NCBI RefSeq assembly: GCF_009858175.1
Contig: NZ_CP047393.1
Span: forward strand, 1,116,001-1,180,000
Length of the DNA stretch: 64,000 nucleotides
Reading direction: 5' to 3'
Source of the DNA: Pontibacillus sp. HMF3514
Lineage (GTDB): Bacteria > Bacillota > Bacilli > Bacillales > BH030062
Made by a program: the position numbers and the translations under genes. Shown piece after piece: positions 14,802-22,207 of this stretch; positions within the stretch are counted from its first letter, which is position 1; each line of letters begins with the position of its first letter. Under the pieces are notes generated by a model. That model saw only the letters and a program-made list of their open reading frames with translations. It was not told the DNA's origin and ran no database searches.

Positions 14802-15178
14802 ACAAATCCTCCTCATATTTTCTTCACTCTTATTATTTACAAAGAAGTCTGCTTTATTTAATAGATTGTATAAAGGAAAAATCCTATTGTGGCGGTTCTC
14901 AAGGAGAAAGGTGGTTGAGGTGAAAATAATGAATGATTTATATAAAAAATTTATGTAGAAAAGCTATTTTATACAGCATATATTTTACAAACTTTTTTAT
15001 ACAAATTCTTGAAAAGTAGTGTAAACATCCATTCAAACGTGGTATATTTCAAAATAAGTCCTCAGATATTCGTGAGTAACAAATAGAGGAGGATATCTAG
15101 TTTAGAATCCAAATTCCTTAGTTTTGCTCTCAAATACAAGGGGAATCTTATTAACAAAATTTTAAGGAGGGTTATAAA
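14802..15178. other. intergenic region, nothing certain
   Basis: It contains a possible 9-12 residue peptide frame ending at 14958 behind GGTGGTTGAGGTG and the ribosome site AAGGAGGG of the next small gene. No other structure is supported. Confidence 0.3.
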
Positions 15179-15322
15179 ATGAACATGTTTATCAAAGCTC
15201 GTGAACTTTTCGAAAGAGATTTTGCATCTAGCCAAGAGGTGAAACAAATCAACACTTCTGTTCAAGGTGGAAAAGAAAAAACGAAAAAATCACAATCTAA
15301 AGTAAGAAGATTCAAGAAATAA
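15179..15322 (+). CDS. small basic protein, 47 aa
   Basis: ATG 15179 follows TTAAGGAGGGTTATAAA, a strong ribosome site. The peptide is amphipathic at first (FIKARELFERDFASSQEV) and strongly basic at the end (KEKTKKSQSKVRRFKK). It could bind nucleic acid or an acidic partner. I do not recognise a family. The strong site and the spore-related neighbours support a real gene, but there is no direct family evidence. Confidence 0.5.
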   Translation: MNMFIKARELFERDFASSQEVKQINTSVQGGKEKTKKSQSKVRRFKK

Positions 15323-15355
15323 AAAGGAGCACGAGTTTATTAATATGACATGAAA

Positions 15356-15439
15356 TTGGAAAGTACCTGATTTGAAGAATGGCTAGGGGCTATAAGTTAA
15401 GAAACGATATTCATTACAAATCACACAGGTACTTTCCAA
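15356..15439 (+). ncRNA. long stem-loop of unknown role
   Basis: TTGGAAAGTACCTG (15356-15369) pairs perfectly with CAGGTACTTTCCAA (15426-15439). The stem extends inward with GATTTG/CAAATC and AATG/CATT, so about 24 bp close over a loop of about 30 bases that includes GGCTAGGGGCTATAAG. It follows the small basic gene. A CTTTGTTTTAC tail follows, weak for a terminator. It could be a structured RNA or a small palindromic element. Confidence 0.4.
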
Positions 15440-15515
15440 CCTTTGTTTTACTCCTATAAAACCACGATTTTTTACAACTTCGATAGATCATACCAGATTA
15501 AAATTTTCCCTTCGA

Positions 15516-16025
15516 CTAATCCAAATTGCAATCAGGAAGATAATAAAGTAAATAGGAAAAGAATAGAAAGCACTCCAATGGACCTTTCACATAATAATCA
15601 AAGTATTCAAATATGGTTTCTCCTATAAATGAAGAGAGAAATGCAAAAATTAGTGCCTTTAATACAGGTGAAAAATGGTGCTTATATTCAATTAGTGCCA
15701 TTACACTAACTGGAATTACTGTGAAATCCCATGGTAGAAATGCGGGAGATAACGGTATAATCTCATAATTGTAATACCACAAACCTAAACGAACCCCTAC
15801 TATATCCAAGAATGAAGAAATGATAATCATAAAGAAACCAGAATAAAGAAGCCTATTCCTACTTTTCTTTTCACTCCAACGAATCCACCAAATCTAGGGT
15901 AAGATAACTAAGGCTATGCCAATCCACCAATGTGGGGTATTTAAGGTATATTCTCTCCAAAATGAAATCCATGAATGTTGTAATTCTACTAACTGTTCAT
16001 GTAACTTCTCATTCTGCTAAAACAT
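15516..16025 (-). pseudogene. CBO0543 family membrane protein, disrupted by two nonsense codons
   Basis: The last 104 codons read as the C-terminal half of CBO0543 proteins (IVGVRLGLWYYNYEIIPLSP, LPWDFTVIPVSVMAL, four hydrophobic segments). Upstream in the same frame the missing N-terminal half is present: KLHEQLVELQHSWISFWREYTLN, WWIGIALVILP, then IWWIRWSEKKSRNR. It is interrupted by TAG at 15894-15896, and by a second TAG at 16017-16019 just after ATG 16023-16025. The two stops make it a recent pseudogene. An intact relative lies 240 bases upstream. Confidence 0.7.
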
Positions 16026-16169
16026 ATCTTGGCTCAAAACGTATTCTACATCTCCAAACTCTTTTTAATCATCTAACTAAACTGTTATAGAGATACTTTG
16101 TTTCGAAACAACAAACAATAAAATCATTTGTATTAAGGTTAGGTCTTACATTTCAGTAACAGAGATTAT

Positions 16170-16253
16170 TTATTGTTTTCTCCGCCACCATAAATAGAGT
16201 CCCATTCCAAAATAGGTGCTATGGAGAAGGATTAGGAATAATAAAGTGTTCAT
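16170..16253 (-). CDS. possible small membrane peptide, 27 aa
   Basis: ATG 16253 lies 10 bases after the stop of the gene at 16264 on the minus strand, with AAGG a few bases upstream. The peptide is one hydrophobic helix (LLFLILLHSTYFGMGLYLWW) ending in RRKQ, a usual topology for a small inner-membrane peptide. It would be co-transcribed with the CBO0543 gene. Chance origin cannot be ruled out at this length. Confidence 0.35.
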   Translation of the reverse strand: MNTLLFLILLHSTYFGMGLYLWWRRKQ

Positions 16254-16263
16254 AGAATCAACC

Positions 16264-16779
16264 TTATTTTAATTTTTCTAAAGGAATAGGAAAAAACTGA
16301 ATTAAAATGATGGTAATGGGTATGGAAATCATAAAGGTTAAAAAAGGCTTAAGGTAATGAAGCCTAATCATTGAAAACATGAGGACATTAAACCAGAGAG
16401 TTTGAAGGGTTCCCCATCCATTGTCATATCGGAACATCCCCATTTTATAAAAAAGGAATTCAATAAATGTGTAAAAAAGAACCCAACAACATAAGTATAA
16501 TGCTTGATGGATTTTATTATCCGGAAAGTATTTTAAATAAAGCATAATACCAATAGGAAGAATGATAAAAGTAAATGTGAGTTCAATAAATGTATGGTTT
16601 AATATGGGAGTCGTAATAGCTTGGTATTCCCATAATGTATGGTTGTAATATAGGAAATTGTACACAAGGTTGAATATCACAAAGTATTGTACAGTGGAAT
16701 AGGTTTGTTGAATGGTCAATTTATCTAAAAAAATACAAGCGAAGATAATCCAAACGAGAACGACCATAAGTAAATACAT
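16264..16779 (-). CDS. CBO0543 family multi-pass membrane protein, 171 aa
   Basis: Five hydrophobic segments span nearly the whole chain. The tail FYKMGMFRYDNGWGTLQTLWFNVLMF and the aromatic, Tyr/Trp-rich loops are usual for CBO0543 proteins, a Firmicute-specific group of unknown function common in spore formers. The ATG at 16779 has only a weak AGGTG site (CTTTGAGGTGTATGT on the minus strand). It belongs with the downstream pseudogene as a local family pair. Confidence 0.65.
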   Translation of the reverse strand: MYLLMVVLVWIIFACIFLDKLTIQQTYSTVQYFVIFNLVYNFLYYNHTLWEYQAITTPILNHTFIELTFTFIILPIGIMLYLKYFPDNKIHQALYLCCWVLFYTFIEFLFYKMGMFRYDNGWGTLQTLWFNVLMFSMIRLHYLKPFLTFMISIPITIILIQFFPIPLEKLK

Positions 16780-16902
16780 ACATACACCTCAAAGTATCAG
16801 TTAACTAGCGTCTTTTATTCTTTCCATCATGCATGACTTAGATACATGGAGTGTGTGTTAAAGGTATGGACTTATTGATATGCATGTTTTAAGTACAGTA
16901 AA

Positions 16903-16942
16903 GAAAAGCCAACTCCTAGACATGAAGGAGCTGGCTTCTTTT
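16903..16942. terminator. bidirectional terminator
   Basis: AAGCCAACTCCT (16906-16917) pairs, with one G-U, with AGGAGCTGGCTT (16926-16937); T-rich tails on both strands. It ends the acetyltransferase gene on the minus strand. Confidence 0.75.
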
Positions 16943-17702
16943 ATTCATGAAGCATTAAGTAATCTGCTTCCTTTACAAAACCAAATTTACCGTAAAAGCG
17001 GTGGAGATGAGGTAGGTGGTCTTCAAAGAACAAATATGGGGTTATGCCTTGAGAATGTAGATGTTGGGTAAGCGCTAATACACTGGAATATGCTAGGCGT
17101 TGGCCTTGGTATTCTGGATCAGTGTAGACGGCTCCAATTAAACAGAAGTCCTGTGTCGTAGAATGAGCTAATGCGCTTGATATCACTTTTTGTCCATCTT
17201 TTACAATAAAGACTAAACCTCTCTCAATTAAATGCGGGAGTAACTCTTTCATTTCCAATTGAATATTTTTGCCTTCGTAGAACTCAAGCAAAGAAGAGAA
17301 ATCATGTTGGGTTGCTTGCACGACTTTTTGAGGAACATCGTCTGCTAGCTTTCCAATAGGGAGTTTTCCGTAGCTATAAGGATGATCTTTTCGATTAGGT
17401 AATGGAGATACGCTTGTAAGTATGTTTTTCTTCCCATATAAGAATTTAGAGGGGAGAGTCGAAAGTTTTTCTTTAAATACAGTAGGATCAATGCCGTCCT
17501 GTACAGAGATTCCCATATTAAAAGGGCTAAAATAGAGAGCTCCCACAAGTTCTTGGTCTTCAAAAAATCCATAAAAGCCAAAACGAGGATCATGGTTGTA
17601 TAGAAAAGGGTAATACTCGATAAATTGTAGGTTATGTATAAGATCTTGTTCGACTAGTGTTTTTAATTCGGTTTTGTGCTCTGGTGTTAATTTTAGTATC
17701 AC
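16941..17702 (-). CDS. GNAT family N-acetyltransferase, 253 aa
   Basis: GTG 17702 is 9 bases from GAAGGAG; the upstream TTG at 17711 abuts that site. The C-terminal half (residues about 130-253) is a GNAT domain: FIVKDGQKVISSALAHST, GAVYTDPEYQGQRLAYSSVLAL with the Q-x-x-R/G-x-A acetyl-CoA loop, and a final HRFYGKFGFVKEADY. The first half is a second, degenerate GNAT-like part, as in two-domain YkkB/ZmaR-type proteins. Substrate cannot be predicted. Confidence 0.8.
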   Translation of the reverse strand: MILKLTPEHKTELKTLVEQDLIHNLQFIEYYPFLYNHDPRFGFYGFFEDQELVGALYFSPFNMGISVQDGIDPTVFKEKLSTLPSKFLYGKKNILTSVSPLPNRKDHPYSYGKLPIGKLADDVPQKVVQATQHDFSSLLEFYEGKNIQLEMKELLPHLIERGLVFIVKDGQKVISSALAHSTTQDFCLIGAVYTDPEYQGQRLAYSSVLALTQHLHSQGITPYLFFEDHLPHLHRFYGKFGFVKEADYLMLHE

Positions 17703-17878
17703 AGTATTCAACTCCTTCGGTACTAGTTTACATTAAAGTCAATGCTTTCTCATCTATATGTCCAATGGTTTTTCCGAAAAAATGTGATTGCAGCAAGTGT
17801 GTTATTTTGAAATAATTGGTATAAAATTAGGGCCAGGCACGTTGAGCAAAAACGTGTCTTTTGTGTTGGGGGATCAGG

Positions 17879-18412
17879 ATGAAACAAAAGCTTTATTGGA
17901 TTTGCGCAATCGGAATAGTAGTTATTTGTTTATTTGTCTACTTCGATTTGCGAGTTCAAATTAACGAGAAGCAAGAAGTTATCGATGCTGTAGAAGATGA
18001 TATTTACAATTATGCATTGCAACCAGAAGCATTGCGTGATGCGCTTCAAAGGACAATAAATCAACCATCTAAAGAAAATTTCGCTCAACTTGCCCCTTTA
18101 TGGGAAAGTACAGAGCATAATTTACAGGCTCTTTTTCATTTACATAAAGATGAAATCGATAAGAAGGTTTATGACGAATACTATCAATATAGACATAATC
18201 AGGTCATTGCTATGTTTATTACATATGCAGACCCAGAATTAAAGCCATTTGAGGCTGATCGAAAAGATGATTTAAAAAGGATCTTAAAAGCTTGGGAGAC
18301 ATTTTCAGGGTATTTAGATGCATTTGGAGGCTATAGAGAGGTCGAGAATCCAAATCAGTTTGCAAAAGAGTACACCCAGTTTCTGAAGGAATTACAAATA
18401 AATTGGCCTTAA
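17879..18412 (+). CDS. hypothetical membrane-anchored protein, 177 aa
   Basis: ATG 17879 follows GGGGGATCAGG. Residues 4-22 are hydrophobic and form a signal anchor. The remainder is a helical, acidic domain (LRDALQRTINQPSKENFAQL, DEIDKKVYDEYYQYRHN, LKRILKAWETFSGYLDAFGG) and should lie outside the cell. The spacing of helices recalls sensor or coiled-coil extracellular domains but no family is recognised. It precedes a DUF4871 lipoprotein by 30 bases and may be co-transcribed. Confidence 0.6.
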   Translation: MKQKLYWICAIGIVVICLFVYFDLRVQINEKQEVIDAVEDDIYNYALQPEALRDALQRTINQPSKENFAQLAPLWESTEHNLQALFHLHKDEIDKKVYDEYYQYRHNQVIAMFITYADPELKPFEADRKDDLKRILKAWETFSGYLDAFGGYREVENPNQFAKEYTQFLKELQINWP

Positions 18413-18445
18413 ATTAAGCTCTTTAAAAAAAGAGGAGTGATGTAT

Positions 18446-18982
18446 TTGAAAAGGTTTATAGTTTCCATAACTAATGTTTTTTATATATTTTTACTTCTAT
18501 TGGGTTGTGAAACGGAAAGTGAACCTGAAGAAACAAAAGCAAAAGAGTTCAAATATGAAGGTTCATCAATTGAAATAGGGGATCAAAATGATGAATGGAA
18601 TCTAACACCTAAATATGAATATCAAACAGAAGATAGCAATGGCGAGAGTATAAGTTATGAGGTTATCGGAAAGAAAGAAGGTTTTGGCATTACGAGCAGC
18701 TTTCCAATTATAGCAAAGAAAGGGCAAAAGGTTTTCTGGTTTTACTGGGGTGAAGAAGACATCAAGAACACACCTGTAAAAGTATTGGGGTATAAAGAAG
18801 GCTCAAACGAATTAGTAACGTTATTTAGAGGAGAGTTTTATGAAGGTGCTCAGATCAATAAAGATGAAGTGAATATGCCATCTAATTTAACGTTTCAGTC
18901 ATCAGGAATTTGGAATGTCTTGGTTTATATTAATGATGAAGTTAAAGGGAATATAGTCGTAGAAGTTGTTCCTAAAGAATAA
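18446..18982 (+). CDS. DUF4871 domain lipoprotein, 178 aa
   Basis: GTG 18437, ATG 18440 and TTG 18446 are in frame; only the last has usable spacing to AGAGGAG. A signal ends in Leu-Leu-Gly-Cys near residue 19. The mature part has the DUF4871 order: WNLTPKYEY, GFGITSSFPIIAKKGQKVFWFYWG, PVKVLGYKEGS, a MPSNLTFQSSGIWNVLVY block, and a final GNIVVEV strand. That is an immunoglobulin-like beta sandwich found in Bacillus lipoproteins of unknown function. It follows an anchored protein of unknown role. Confidence 0.7.
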   Translation: MKRFIVSITNVFYIFLLLLGCETESEPEETKAKEFKYEGSSIEIGDQNDEWNLTPKYEYQTEDSNGESISYEVIGKKEGFGITSSFPIIAKKGQKVFWFYWGEEDIKNTPVKVLGYKEGSNELVTLFRGEFYEGAQINKDEVNMPSNLTFQSSGIWNVLVYINDEVKGNIVVEVVPKE

Positions 18983-19018
18983 TGGAATAAATTTTAGAAA
19001 TAAAGATTAGGAGAAGTT

Positions 19019-19399
19019 ATGAACAAAATAAAAGCATGGGCAAAACAATTAAAACAACAAATCTATGTACTTTACTTAGCTTATAAAGATCAAAGAGTTC
19101 CTTGGCATGCTAAATTATTTGCAGCTACTGTTGTTGCATATGCGTTTAGTCCGGTAGATTTAATACCTGACTTCATACCGATATTGGGGTATATTGATGA
19201 TATCATTATTGTTCCGTTAGGGATCATGCTTGCGTTTAAGCTGATACCTCGAGAAGTCATCGTTGAATGTGAAGAAAAAGTAGACGAAATGATGACAAAT
19301 AGTAAGCCGAGAAATTGGGTAGTGGGATCGCTAGTTATTTTCATTTGGGTTCTATTGAGTTTTTGGATGGGTATGGAGGTTTATGAGTTATTAAACTAA
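19019..19399 (+). CDS. DUF1232 (YkvA-like) membrane protein, 126 aa
   Basis: ATG 19019 follows TAGGAGAAG. The DUF1232 core is complete: DQRVPWHAKLFAATVVAYAFSPVDLIPDFIPILGYIDDIIIVPLGI, with the conserved (Y)-x-x-SPxDLIPDxIPxxGxxDD signature. A second hydrophobic helix (WVVGSLVIFIWVLLSFWMG) closes the protein. The family is widespread; its biochemical role is not known. Cell envelope location is expected. Confidence 0.88.
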   Translation: MNKIKAWAKQLKQQIYVLYLAYKDQRVPWHAKLFAATVVAYAFSPVDLIPDFIPILGYIDDIIIVPLGIMLAFKLIPREVIVECEEKVDEMMTNSKPRNWVVGSLVIFIWVLLSFWMGMEVYELLN

Positions 19400-19508
19400 T
19401 CAGGTGATAGGTGGGCTGTGTTTCGGGGGCTGTGTGTGAAACGGGATTAAACCATTTGAAACTTTCTCAAATTTTATACGACAAATGATGTAAATGGAGG
19501 TCATGTTC

Positions 19509-19907
19509 ATGCACAAATCATTATTCGTGATATACTTCCTCTTCATGTTTGCTGCGCTGACTGGGTGTGGTTTGGAACAAAAGTCATTCTCAGAGTTTTA
19601 TGAGGGAAATTTGAGTGACGTCAGTAAAATTGTCATTGCCGATGGAAATACGGGGTATAAGAAGACCGTGAAGAGCGAGAACCAAATTGAAGAATTGCTA
19701 GATCAAATCAAGAATGTAGAGTTTATACCTGATGAAAACCAGGAGCAGCGAGATGGTTTTAATTACGCTATTACTCTATTTGAAGGAGAGGAAAGAACAT
19801 TTCAATTTGGTTTAACCCAGGTTAATGACCATTACTATCATACAAAACCTGATTTGTATCCAATCGTAAATAAATTCTATCAAGAATTAAAAGTGAAAGA
19901 GGAATAA
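19509..19907 (+). CDS. hypothetical lipoprotein, 132 aa
   Basis: ATGs at 19494, 19503 and 19509 are in frame. GGAGG ends at 19500, so 19509 has correct spacing. Signal sequence MHKSLFVIYFLFMFAALTGC with the lipobox Cys at residue 20. The mature domain is small and mixed: VSKIVIADGNTGYKKTVKS, a helix IEELLDQIKN, then strand pairs FNYAITLFEGEERTFQFGL and a final helix. This recalls small lipoproteins of the DUF5301-like type, but I do not make that call. Confidence 0.6.
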   Translation: MHKSLFVIYFLFMFAALTGCGLEQKSFSEFYEGNLSDVSKIVIADGNTGYKKTVKSENQIEELLDQIKNVEFIPDENQEQRDGFNYAITLFEGEERTFQFGLTQVNDHYYHTKPDLYPIVNKFYQELKVKEE

Positions 19908-20042
19908 TATAGGGGGGAGAAGGACGTAAATCGGGATGGTTGCGTCTTTTATTTTTAAAATTAATCAGGAATAGTTAAATACTCGTGCTTTCTCTGCTAA
20001 ACTTTGGAAAGTAGTCACTATCTTGAAAAGGGAGAGAACTGA

Positions 20043-20702
20043 ATGCCTCAAGCCATCATCTTTGATATGGATGGAACACTATTTCAAACAGATAAAATAC
20101 TAGAATTATCACTTGAAGATACGTTTAATCACTTACGATCACAAAACCTATGGGGTACAGAAACGCCGATAGAAAAATATCGAGAAATTATGGGTGTCCC
20201 ACTGCCAAAAGTATGGGAAGCATTGTTACCGAATCATTCTATTGAAGTATGGGAACAAACAGATGCTTATTTTCTTGAGAGATTAATTGAAAATATAAAA
20301 CGTGGCAAAGGTGCCCTTTACCCTAACGTTAAAGAAGTTTTTAGTTACTTAGTAAAGAATGGTTATTCTATTTACATAGCAAGTAATGGGTTAAAGGAAT
20401 ATCTAGAAGCAATAGTGAGCTACTATAAACTAGATCAATGGGTGACCGAAACGTTCAGTATTCAACAAATCGAATCATTACATAAATCAGAGCTGGTTAA
20501 GCGTATTCTAGAAAACTATCAAGTTACGCATGCAGCCGTTGTAGGAGACCGACTTTCGGATGTTAAAGCAGCAAAAGATAATGGACTTGTCTCCATAGGG
20601 TGCAATTTTGATTTTGCTCGAGAGAATGAACTCGCTCAAGCAGATATGGTGATTGATGATTTGAGTGAGCTGGAAACCATTCTGCCTATAAAAGTAGTGT
20701 AA
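20043..20702 (+). CDS. HAD family hydrolase, 219 aa
   Basis: ATG 20043 follows AAAGGGAGAGAAC. Motif I is IIFDMDGTLFQTD at residues 5-17 with the nucleophile Asp and general acid Asp. Motif II is YIASNG near 107, motif III the Lys of HKSE near 150, and motif IV GDRLSDVKAAKDNG near 172. The four-helix cap between motifs I and II is the C1 type of subfamily IA (phosphoglycolate-phosphatase-like). Substrate is not predictable. A GNAT gene follows. Confidence 0.85.
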   Translation: MPQAIIFDMDGTLFQTDKILELSLEDTFNHLRSQNLWGTETPIEKYREIMGVPLPKVWEALLPNHSIEVWEQTDAYFLERLIENIKRGKGALYPNVKEVFSYLVKNGYSIYIASNGLKEYLEAIVSYYKLDQWVTETFSIQQIESLHKSELVKRILENYQVTHAAVVGDRLSDVKAAKDNGLVSIGCNFDFARENELAQADMVIDDLSELETILPIKVV

Positions 20703-20763
20703 ATAAAGTATGATAATGAAGCAAAAGATTGTGAGAATGATGACTCAAGGAGGCGTTGAAGAG

Positions 20764-21207
20764 ATGAATTTTAAATTTGTACCAATAAATATAGAATATG
20801 TGAAAGAAATAGACTCATGGAATTATGAGGGATTTATTGAACAAGTCATGATGACTCCTTATTTTGAGTCTTTTAAAAAGACAGGAGAGTTAATAGGGCC
20901 AGGTGGTTTTGAAGGATTTGTTGCTTTACATGATCATGAGGCTGTTGGCTTATTTGAATTCAACATTAAAGACAGCATTATGGAAATCGGTTTAGCATTA
21001 AAACCTGAATTAATAGGAAAAGGCTTAGGCACGACATATGTTAATCAAGGGATTGAGTTCGGAATGCAATATTACGATAAAACCCTTGACCACATAAAAC
21101 TAGTTGTTGATTCGAAAAACAAGCCAGCCATTCGTGTATATGAAAAAGCAGGATTTCATAAGGTTGAAGAAAAAGATGGAGAAATTGAGATGAGAATGGT
21201 TTTATAA
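20764..21207 (+). CDS. GNAT family N-acetyltransferase, 147 aa
   Basis: ATG 20764 follows AAGGAGG at a spacing of 10; upstream in-frame ATGs from 20710 lack a ribosome site. MEIGLALKPELIGKGLGTTYVNQGIEFG is the central strand and acetyl-CoA loop (G-K-G-L-G), and VVDSKNKPAIRVYEKAGFHKVEE the last strand-helix with Asn and Tyr as in RimJ/PaiA-type members. Acceptor unknown. It lies 60 bases after the HAD gene and is probably co-transcribed. Confidence 0.85.
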   Translation: MNFKFVPINIEYVKEIDSWNYEGFIEQVMMTPYFESFKKTGELIGPGGFEGFVALHDHEAVGLFEFNIKDSIMEIGLALKPELIGKGLGTTYVNQGIEFGMQYYDKTLDHIKLVVDSKNKPAIRVYEKAGFHKVEEKDGEIEMRMVL

Positions 21208-21389
21208 AATTAGTTTTTATAAAAAAGTAGCTTGTCTTAATATAATAGTTTATAACTTCACTAAATTTAGGACGCGTTGATGTAATAACGTGTCTTTTTT
21301 GTATGTAAACATATAGTTAAAGAAAAATATAACGCTACTGACCTTGAAGTCTATGCAATCATTAGTTAGATCACGCTCCCTTGTAATGT

Positions 21390-21434
21390 AAGTAGGTTAC
21401 TTTCTTCTTAAAGATGAAAGTGACCTACTTTTTA
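21390..21434. terminator. bidirectional terminator
   Basis: AAGTAGGTTACTTTC pairs with GAAAGTGACCTACTT with one mismatch; T-run on the plus strand and A-rich start. It lies just 3' of the minus-strand Spo0E gene. Confidence 0.8.
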
Positions 21435-21451
21435 TTCTGACTTGTTTTTCA

Positions 21452-21673
21452 TCAAGTAATCTCGGAATAATGATTATTTCTAATAGTAGTGGGAGGGTTA
21501 GACACAGAGCGATTTTGATATTCAGTTAGGTACTTATCCAATTGCTTGCTTATTTCGATAGTCTTGGGATTACTTACCCCTAAGGTTAAGCCAAGTGTAA
21601 CCATATCATACCTAAGCTTTTCAATTTGACTCTCAAGGTCTTTGGTAGATAAATATCTAAAATGTTGAGTCAT
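21452..21673 (-). CDS. Spo0E-family aspartyl-phosphate phosphatase, 73 aa
   Basis: ATG 21673 follows AGGAGATA on the minus strand. The protein is a two-helix hairpin: LESQIEKLRYDMVTLGLTLG, a turn, then TIEISKQLDKYLTEYQ, which holds the Spo0E signature S-(Q/K)-x-LD-x-x-x-x-x-Y. The usual Gln after Ser is Lys here; the catalytic surface residues Leu-Asp are kept. Spo0E-type proteins dephosphorylate Spo0A-P and delay sporulation. A second family member is at 33473. Confidence 0.8.
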   Translation of the reverse strand: MTQHFRYLSTKDLESQIEKLRYDMVTLGLTLGVSNPKTIEISKQLDKYLTEYQNRSVSNPPTTIRNNHYSEIT

Positions 21674-21960
21674 AGAAGTATCTCCTTACTATGTAATGTT
21701 AACTGTCTTTATTATAAGTTAACATTACTAGTGATAAATTACCATATTTATATAAGATATGAATGTGATATCGGACTGTCGCAGGAACCGCATTTCTTCG
21801 GGAAGGTATCGAAGACCACATAGCCGCTCCGTTTTTCGATTGATTACATTGGTGTTCTTGTATTGGTTGGCTATAACTATTCCTTACATTATGATTCTAG
21901 TGAGTGGCATTTCTATAGTCAGGATATATTCTCTTATTTAGGTAGTCGGTATTAGAAGGT

Positions 21961-22014
21961 GCCTTACCCTCAGTGCAGTAGCGCATTCACGTACTGGGGA
22001 TAAGGCATTTTTTT
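21961..22014 (+). terminator. hairpin with T-run, related to the one at 33324
   Basis: GCCTTACCCTCAGT pairs with ACTGGGGATAAGGC, then seven T. The loop-proximal text AGTGCAGTAGCG...ACGTACTGGGG is shared with the hairpin after cysI. Confidence 0.7.
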
Positions 22015-22052
22015 AGGGAAATTGGCTCAATAACAAAAATTTTAAAAAAACT

Positions 22053-22083
22053 CTTCACATTTATAAAGTGAAGGATTTATAAT
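22053..22083 (+). promoter_or_regulatory. sigma-A-type promoter of the sulfate operon
   Basis: TTCACA (22054-22059) and TATAAT (22078-22083) are 18 bases apart. A CTTCAC/GTGAAG inverted repeat lies between 22053 and 22073 and overlaps the spacer. Confidence 0.6.
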
Positions 22084-22090
22084 GTTAAAT

Positions 22091-22117
22091 TAATACCAAC
22101 TAAATCTATAGGAATTA
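22091..22117 (+). promoter_or_regulatory. CymR-like operator
   Basis: TAATACC (22091-22097) and GGAATTA (22111-22117) are an inverted repeat with one mismatch around an A/T-rich centre. This is the pattern of CymR boxes (TAATTCC...GGAATTA-like). It lies at the expected transcription start, where a repressor would block initiation. Confidence 0.45.
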
Positions 22118-22207
22118 GCGGTTTAGCGTTTTAGAGTTGAAATGAATATATTTCTCATGAACATACGGGTATTAAGTTTTAAATTTTTTTATGGAGGAGG
22201 ATGAGGG

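Larger units (their letters stand above)
21674..22207. other. intergenic and promoter region of the sulfate operon
   Basis: It holds a hairpin terminator-like element at 21961-22014, then the promoter, CymR-like operator and ribosome site of sat. A frame at 21759-21941 has a membrane-like stretch but no ribosome site. No SAM riboswitch text is seen. Confidence 0.5.

Noticed and set aside
14928-14958. A 9-12 residue peptide behind a good ribosome site
   Set aside because: Too short to support alone; no regulated gene with an attenuator follows directly.
21759-21941. A 60-codon frame with a membrane-like segment
   Set aside because: No ribosome site and no family resemblance; it begins with an unlikely Arg-rich stretch.
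22015-22207. SAM riboswitch (S-box) upstream of sat
   Set aside because: The conserved S-box stems and text were not found by eye; the gap fits a promoter plus operator.
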